Below, one piece after another: positions 57,683 through 64,000 of a stretch of 64,000 bases of DNA; position 1 is the first letter of the stretch, and each line of letters starts with the position of its first letter. Under the pieces are notes generated by a model. The model saw nothing but the letters and a program-made list of their open reading frames with translations. It made no database searches and was not told where the DNA came from. A program made the translations under genes and the position numbers. The stretch is from Coprinopsis marcescibilis (taxonomy: Eukaryota > Basidiomycota > Agaricomycetes > Agaricales > Psathyrellaceae): NCBI GenBank assembly GCA_004369085.1, contig ML210303.1:1-64000 (forward strand). Reading direction: 5' to 3'.

Positions 57683-58089
57683 CTTAATACTATCAATATC
57701 ACGCTACTGTAATGTCCTTCGCATGTTTGTATCCCCTGCATTGTATATTGGTTCCTCAATTCCAAGTTCTCTTTTTTCAAACTCTGCAGCGTCCACAAGT
57801 TACTCCGTGGCTTCCCGGGTACCCATGAGGTTTTGACGCTGCGCATGAGCTTAGCGGTGAGACTCTTTGACTACAAACGCGCTTCTTGGAGCTCCCGACG
57901 CGGAGAATCTGGAGAATTGAGGGAGTGAGAATCAGTTTGGGAAGGACAATAATCCGACGACAACATGTATAGCATGTAATTTCCGTCAGGTGGTTACCCT
58001 ATTTCATTGCTCCAATGGTTCTCGAAGCCAATAAGCTTGATAGGATGTAACTTAAAAGGCATGCTGGACTGGCTTGAAGATGCAAGATC
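57683..58089. other. Spacer / chitinase promoter
   Basis: 407 bases between two genes on the same strand. No clear motif was identified. Confidence 0.35.
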
Positions 58090-59617
58090 ATGGTGTCTTT
58101 CCTCTATTTGTATTCAGCCTGCGTGCTCCTCCTCTTCAGTCGCTTTGATGATGTGAGAGCGCAGAGCAAAGTTGCTGCTGCCTGGTACGCTGGGTGGCAC
58201 GCAAAGACCGGGTACCCACTATCGAAAGTCAGTTGGAACAAGTACACCCACCTCACGTATGCTTTCGCGTAAGTTCTCGGCCAAAAACATGGAGACTAGT
58301 AGGTACTGAATAAACTTAAACGTAGCGAAACGTCGCCGGATGTTAACAAGCTCAGCTTCGAGTCCTGGACTAGCCCAGAGGTCCTCCCTCAGTTTGTTGC
58401 TGAAGCCCACAAACATGTAGATTATTCGTTTCTCCTCATCGAAGAAGCACACTGACGGCGCGTAACTTTGGTCCAAAGGGCGTAAAAGCGTTGATCTCTG
58501 TCGGCGGCTGGACTGGTTCCCGATTCTTCTCGACTGCCGTCGGATCTGCGGCAAACAGAACAACGTTCGTGAAGACGGTCTTGAAGTTCGTGCAACAGTA
58601 CCAGCTCGACGGAGTAGATTTTGAGTAGGTTAAAATTGTCTTCTGAATGCCGCACAGTAGAGCTGAGTTCCCTGTCAAGTTGGGAGTATCCTGGAAATCA
58701 GGGCATAGGGTGCAACACTATCAGCTCGCAAGACTCGGCCAACTTTTTGTTGTTCCTCCAAGAGTTGCGTCGCGATCCTGTGGGTGGCAAGCTCATTGTA
58801 ACAGCTGCTGCTGCTACTGTGCCATTCTACGGTTCCAATGGTCGCCCTTCGAGTGATGTGTCTGGGTTTGCGAAATTGCTGGACTACGTGGCCATTATGA
58901 ATTATGATATCTGGGGACCATGGAGCCCGACGGTTGGCCCAAATTCGCCCCTCGATGACGCCTGCGCACCATCGTCGAGTCGATCCGGCTCTGCCGAGTC
59001 CGCAGTGAGGCAGTGGACCGCTGCAGGAATACCTGTTCACCAGCTTGTGCTTGGTGTATCTGCCTACGGCCACTCGTTCAGGGTTCGACGAAGCAACGCG
59101 TTTGCTTCAGGGTCTACTACGGTGCTTGCATCCTACCCCGCATTCGATGGAAGAGATAGGCCAACGGGAGATTCTTGGGATGATGCTGGAGGTGGAGCTG
59201 ATGTCTGCGGATCCCCGATGCTCCCAGGTGGCAACTTCAATTTCTGGGGCTTGGTCGAGCATGGGTTTTTGAATAAAGACGGTTCTGCGGCAAGTGGAAT
59301 TGCGTACCGTTATGATTCCTGCAGTCAGACAGTGAGTCGTAAGCATTGATACTGAGGATAGGCGCACTTACAATCGTGTTCCTAGCCTTATGTTTACAAC
59401 CGCACTTCGGAAATCATGGTGGCGTACGACAACGAGCAGGTAAGTCTCCGAACACATACACTCCACACAGTTCAGTGCTGAAGAGCCCTTCAAGTCTTTC
59501 TCTGCGAAAGGGAACTTCATCAAGAACAAGGGGTTGAGAGGATTTGCTACCTGGGAAGCAGGAGGAGACTACAATGATATCTTGCTCAACAGTATCCGAA
59601 AGGCTGGTGGGTATTAG
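58090..59617 (+). CDS. Secreted GH18 chitinase
   Basis: Endo-type chitinase of glycoside hydrolase family 18. The signal peptide MVSFLYLYSACVLLLFSRF precedes VAAAWYAGWHAKTGYPLSKV. VKALISVGGWTGSRFFSTAV is the SxGG motif. The catalytic DGVDFDWEYP forms only after splicing: the exon ends GATTTTGA, the intron starts GTAGGT, and the next exon starts T-TGG. Further family features are LDYVAIMNYDIWGPWSP, VLGVSAYGHSFRV and GLRGFATWEAGGDYNDILLN (the active-site tryptophan). There is no chitin-binding or Ser/Thr-rich domain after the barrel. The lack of add-on domains and the signal peptide suggest a role in wall remodelling or nutrition. It is tail to tail with the M28 gene. Confidence 0.92.
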
Positions 59618-59733
59618 ACGCGCCCGGCGTTCCGCTATTTTGGGGTCTCTATTCTTGAGGTTGAATTGACTGTCGTCCATCATATAAACAATATATAACC
59701 AATAAATTTAGCACACTACACGGCAGGTTTCCA

Positions 59734-61513
59734 TCAATCCTCTGCTGCAAATTCGAAGCCTGCGGTGTGTAGGACAGATGCAAACTGGCAAGGACAGTCA
59801 AAAAACAAAGGCCGGTCACAGTGGCAACAGTGCTTACCTGGACTTTGGCAATGGCATATAATTGATTGAAATCAAAACCCTCGCGGTCGCTGAGGTCCCC
59901 TACAGAGATATTAGTTGTTGTAACGGCGGATCTGAAATGCCCTACCGCTGTTATGGTACATCGGATCCACAACTAAATCACATTAAGCGCATACACAAAC
60001 AAGTGCACATGGAAAGTACCCACTTGGACCGGCTCGCTCGAAAACCTGGCTAGCCGGAAAGCCTTGTTCCCAGAATGACTGTCAAGACATGAGTACAGTC
60101 GAAGAAGGAGGAACAGCAGCCCTTACCTGGTGGTCGCTGCAACATGCCTAGGGATTCCATATTCAATGAGCAAGGGCCACGTCCCCACGTTTAAAAAGAG
60201 CTTACCCCAGAGTATCCGACTCTTAGCTCGGGGCTGTAAAGCGCAGATACATTGGCGATCAATTGCGTAACCTCAGGGGTGCCTATGCGCTCTGGCAGCC
60301 CGAGTTGGAGTGGCTCTTGAGCACGGCGGTAGGCTGTCATGTCTGCCTGTATCATAAGGATGACACTCGCGTTTTGCGCTCTCAGTTCCCCTGGACGATG
60401 AGTGAGGATGATGAATATGAGAGAGAAGAGCGTATTCTTACGTGCATATGCCCGAGATCCCAGCAAGCCCTGCTCTTCCCCGGCGAAAGTGACTAACTCG
60501 ACATTCTTGTGAAAGAGAATCTTCTTGCGGCCGATTGTCCTAGCAATTGAGAGGATACCAGTGGTACCAGAACCATCATCATCGCCCCCGGGAGCACGAG
60601 CACTTCCGAAGGAGCCACGGCTGTCATAATGTCCACTTATGATTATTGTGTCATTTGTCTCCTTGGTGGCGGAATACCGACTAGGAATGTCAGCGAGGAT
60701 AAAGAAAGTATACCGAACAGCTCACCAAATGACGTTGGGCGCGAAGCCCTCGAGGAATAGCTCCAGTCTGCAATTCGCACCAGATTCTTCAATATTTTTC
60801 TTGATCCAAGCGGCGGCGGTAAGAGCCCCAGTGGTAAACGAGTGTCGAGAAAGGATTCCGGACTCCCCGTCCTCCCCAGTGAGAAACCGGATATCCTGTC
60901 GTATTTGGGGAAGGGATATGTTGTTTACAACAGATGCAATGTCGGGATTGAATCTGAGAGTCTCCAATACCCGCCTGACGGGCTCTACAGCGTCGTCAGA
61001 GACGACACGGTACGTTGATGGTGACTCGGGTAGCAAAGTTGACCTCCAGAACCGGGGAAGGATGGTATCGACTTCCAATGCTGCCTGTGGGCGCATAGCC
61101 ACGAGAATAGCTTGTTCTGAAGAGAAGAGTATCCTTTGTTCGTTGTCACCGAGGTGTAACACGCTCTGTCCGTTGGCTCCTGTGGATTCCAGTCCGAGAA
61201 CGGAATCGTAGAAAGAGCTGGGAGTGAATGGCTCTGTCTGGAGGAGAGCATCGTCAACAGCCTCCTGCTCGAGCCACAGAAGGCTTGATCCTATGGGTGG
61301 GTTGACCAAGGTTGTGGCCTGGGATACTGAGAACCGAGTCTGGGAGTCTTCGATACATTCTGGGGTCGAAACCTTGAAGATACCGACAGTGGAATCTGCG
61401 AGCTTGTAATGACCATAGAAGTTGTCTGATAGACACGGTGACTGCAGAAATAAGGTCGAGTTCAAGGGAAGAACGAGCAGTAAGCTCAAGGCGGCCACAG
61501 AGGACGCGGCCAT
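59734..61513 (-). CDS. M28-family zinc aminopeptidase, secreted
   Basis: Zinc-dependent exopeptidase. The start ATG at 61513 gives MAASSVAALSLLLVLPLNST, a signal peptide. A longer frame to 61639 would bury it, so 61513 is preferred. After a 200-residue propeptide-like N-region come the zinc ligands in order: GHYDSRGSFGSARAPGGDDD (His, Asp), VTFAGEEQGLLGS (Glu-Glu), QADMTAY (Asp) and DPMYHNSGDLSD (His). CCSDHQSFWEQGFPASQVFE is also present. The last small exon only appears if the acceptor CCTTGCCAG is used, giving FASVLHTAGFEFAAED, which matches the family end. The five metal ligands are all present, so the enzyme is probably active. Likely vacuolar or extracellular. Confidence 0.87.
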
Positions 61514-61690
61514 TGTCTGGTAGTCGCGGTGGCGGTTGAAGGGAATGACGAGCGACTCGCTGCGGTAGTTGCCGGCATAGCCACCTCCAACGCGCCTATA
61601 CTTCCCCTGACTTGGCATCTGCCACACTAAGTTGTTCAACCACCAGATGCACTTCTCCCCTCCTTCCGCCCATTGATTTGCGATACAGTC

Positions 61691-64000
61691 ATGGGTCAGT
61701 CTCTCTCAGTGCAACGATGACTCGATAAGTGGCTAATGTCCATCAGATACCGCCGTTGCACGCCAGTTGGTGGACAAGATCTACGAGAAACGAAAGGCCG
61801 CTGCTCTTGAGCTCGAAAAGTGCGCTTCACCATTCTCTATTCTGCTTCACAATATCAAAGTCACCCAGACAGATACGAGAATGCCATCAACAAGGAGAAC
61901 TGAAGCGTATTGGTCAAATCATTGACCAGCTCATCGAGATGTTCAGCAACGTATCCAACCCGCTTCATATCAGGAATGGAGGATTAATCGGCCTTGCGGG
62001 GACAGCAATTGCTCTCGGCATCGACATCGCGCCTTACATGGACAAGTTTATTGGTCCACTCCTCAACTGTTTCGTGGACGCCGAGAACAGGATCCGTTAC
62101 TTTTCGGCAGAGTGTCTTTACAACATTGCCAAGGTCTCCAAGGGAGAGGTCCTTGTTTATTTCAACGACATTTTCGACGCTCTGAGTAAAGTAAGGGCCT
62201 TTCAGCTAGGCTCACCTCATTTGGTTTGTTAACAGGTCGCTATTAGCTTGCAGCGGATTCAGAGTTATCTGTCAAGAACGGCGCGGAACTTCTGGATCGC
62301 CTCCTGAAGGATATCGTCGCGGAGTCGGCATCGGTGTACATCCCAATGTACGCAGAGACAGCCCGAGTTCGTGACGCACAAGATGAAAAGGTCGACGGTG
62401 TCCTTGTTTCGCTAGCCGAAGGTTCTGAGGAGGGTCCGAAGAAAGCGTTCTCGCTGGCTCACTTCATACCGCTTCTCCGGGAGCGTATATACGTCGTTAG
62501 CCCATTCACAAGAAGCTATCTGGCATCTTGGATTACTGTTTTAGACTCTGTTCCAGAATTAGAGCTAATTACCTATTTTCCAGAGTTTCTCGACGGACTT
62601 CTGTGAGCACATCCAGATGCCGACCAACTCTGATCTGATCGACCAATCATAGGAAATACCTGTCTGACCCCACAGAGGATGTTCGTGTAGCTGCAGAGAA
62701 CCTTCTTGCGGACTTTCTTCGAGAGCTACAAGATGTCACAATGGTCTCACGGCAGCTCGAGCATCAGAGAGAACGACAGAGGGCACTAGGAGACTCCATC
62801 CACAGCAACCTGGAGGGCGACGCAAGGTCTTATCAAGGCAGCGACTTCGCTGCAAAGGATGATGTCGCTTCGGAATTCGATGACCATGATCTAGGAAGTG
62901 AGTTACTTGATTCCTTCTCTCTGACTTCATTCGTTCTGACATGTCAAGCTTAGTTTGGATGCCTGGGCAGGGTGTTCGAATAGATTACGCTGCTATAGTC
63001 GAAATCCTTCTGCAGCAATTAGATAATGAACGTGAGTGGACACGTTATCTATTGGAATGCTCAACTACGACATTACTTTCTCAGACGACGAGATTCAACA
63101 GTCTATCGCGCTGCGGTGGCTTGCAGAGTTTGTAAACTTTGCTGCAGAAGTTATGGTGCCATTTACCCCTCGCCTCATCCCCGCAATCCTCCCAAGGCTC
63201 GCACACCATGTGCAAATGATACAATCTGCCGCTAATCGTACCAACAAACTCCTGTTCAACGTCATACAAAACCATCCAGCCTTCCAAGAGCCTACATCTC
63301 CCCCACTTGTTCCCAAATCTGCTGCAGAGAAACTCCCTTCCACCAAGCTACCTCGGTCACCAACTCCGACAACTACGCATTCAGGTAGACAGTCAACACT
63401 CAGCAAAGAAATTACCAAGGATGTAGCTCCCGTGGAATCGCATAATGAGGGCCATTCAACTCCTGCTCGATCGAGAAGTTCTACTATTCCAGACCCATCT
63501 ATCACCCCTCGGCTTCCCCAGGTGGGGGAGGTCCCAGGCATCATCGCAGAGAGTCGTTCCCATTCGCCTTCAGGCTCTCTCCAAAGTCAGGGTGGCGCGC
63601 TTTCGAATGGCGTTGACCTCCAGCAAGATGACACTTACCCATTCGAATACCAGGCCGCTGTTAACGAACTCACCGTGTCATTCATCAGCGAGTATGAGGA
63701 GACTAGAGTTTCTGCTCTGAAATGGCTAATCATGTTGCACCAAAAGGTTCCCAAAAAGGTGACTTGAGGTCGTGCCTTCGCTGTCGACATAACGCTGAAC
63801 ATCATTGCAGATCCTTTCAATGGAAGACGGCACGTTCCCAGCCCTACTGAAGACCCTTTCCGACAGCTCTGAGGAGGTGATCAAGTACGATCTGCAGTTA
63901 ATTGCACAAATATCCTCGAGCTCCGATGAAACCTATTTCAAGACATTTATGATCAATCTACTGGATCTCTTCAGCACGGACAGACGCCTACTAGACGCGC
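61691..64000 (+). CDS. VAC14: VAC14 homologue, truncated by window edge
   Basis: HEAT-repeat scaffold of the Fab1/PIKfyve-Fig4 complex that controls PI(3,5)P2 on vacuoles. The ATG at 61691 plus one base is joined across an intron to [26 protein letters not shown] joins [20 protein letters not shown], which avoids an apparent stop in the other reading. Family blocks are [80 protein letters not shown], and [20 protein letters not shown] with [12 protein letters not shown] low-complexity Ser/Pro/Thr linker lies at about 63290-63600, unusual in length but common in fungal VAC14. The gene continues past base 64000. Confidence 0.93.

Noticed and set aside
58610..58690. Apparent Asp-to-Glu change in the GH18 catalytic motif (DGVDFE instead of DGVDFD)
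   Set aside because: Reading across the intron (donor GA/GTAGGT, acceptor TCAAG/T) restores DGVDFDWEYP, so the active site is canonical.
61860..61920. In-frame stop in VAC14 after [10 protein letters not shown]
   Set aside because: Using the acceptor CACCCAG four bases earlier gives [16 protein letters not shown], the family sequence, with no stop.

Overview
The window reads as nuclear DNA of a filamentous basidiomycete. Its genes are dense and cut by many short introns (mostly about 50-60 bases, GT..AG). They include fungal-only families: VelB velvet factor, KRE6/SKN1 glucan synthesis protein, AFG1, and a fungal F-box type. Protein style (for example the GH18, VAC14, UreF and F-box genes) fits Agaricomycetes. 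A Rhizoctonia/Ceratobasidium-like source is my guess and is not shown by the sequence. No bacterial operons, CRISPR arrays, rRNA or convincing tRNA genes were seen. Coding regions were rebuilt by reading splice junctions by eye, so outer limits are firmer than every internal intron.

Layout. Bases 1-949 hold no gene but carry a repeated short motif. Then come: PTC5-like PP2C phosphatase (950-2793, +), USP36/Ubp10-like deubiquitinase (3004-5280, -), a four-finger C2H2 regulator (6260-7924, -), an F-box protein (8731-10170, -), KRE6/SKN1 (10638-13219, +), a secreted CAP protein (14469-15161, -), prefoldin subunit 2 (15365-15907, -) head to head with complex I NDUFS8 (16091-17116, +), an unknown protein (18009-18961, +), an INO80F-domain protein (19826-21679, -) head to head with complex I GRIM-19 (22145-22733, +), a tandem HMG-box protein (22983-24779, +), and a GNAT acetyltransferase (25114-25899, -) divergent from a 1120-residue PPR protein (26203-29611, +).

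The second half holds VelB (29743-31595, -), ArfGAP GCS1 (32249-33756, +), methylcrotonyl-CoA carboxylase beta (34051-36447, +), MLH3 (36755-40145, +) tail to tail with the FAN1 nuclease (40578-44107, -), an RTC3/SBDS-N protein with a two-CRE promoter (44575-45156, +), AFG1 (45388-47451, -), urease accessory UreF (47721-48636, +), eIF3f (48689-49865, -), a four-exon TOM7 (50026-50344, +) whose exons are too short to stand out as open frames, an RNF220-like RING ligase (50707-52217, -), a SET methyltransferase (53573-55084, -), an MFS sugar transporter (55453-57682, +), a GH18 chitinase (58090-59617, +), an M28 aminopeptidase (59734-61513, -) and VAC14 (61691 to the edge, +, truncated).

Functionally this is mostly core housekeeping: mitochondria (PTC5, NDUFS8, GRIM-19, PPR, MCC beta, AFG1, TOM7), DNA repair (MLH3, FAN1), ubiquitin (USP, F-box, RING), cell wall (KRE6, GH18), trafficking (ArfGAP, VAC14) and development (VelB). 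I did not find a convincing undescribed system. The points most worth a second look are the MLH3/FAN1 pairing, the twin CRE promoter of the RTC3 homologue, the hidden TOM7 gene, a GC-AG intron in the ArfGAP gene, and a few unassigned small reading frames.
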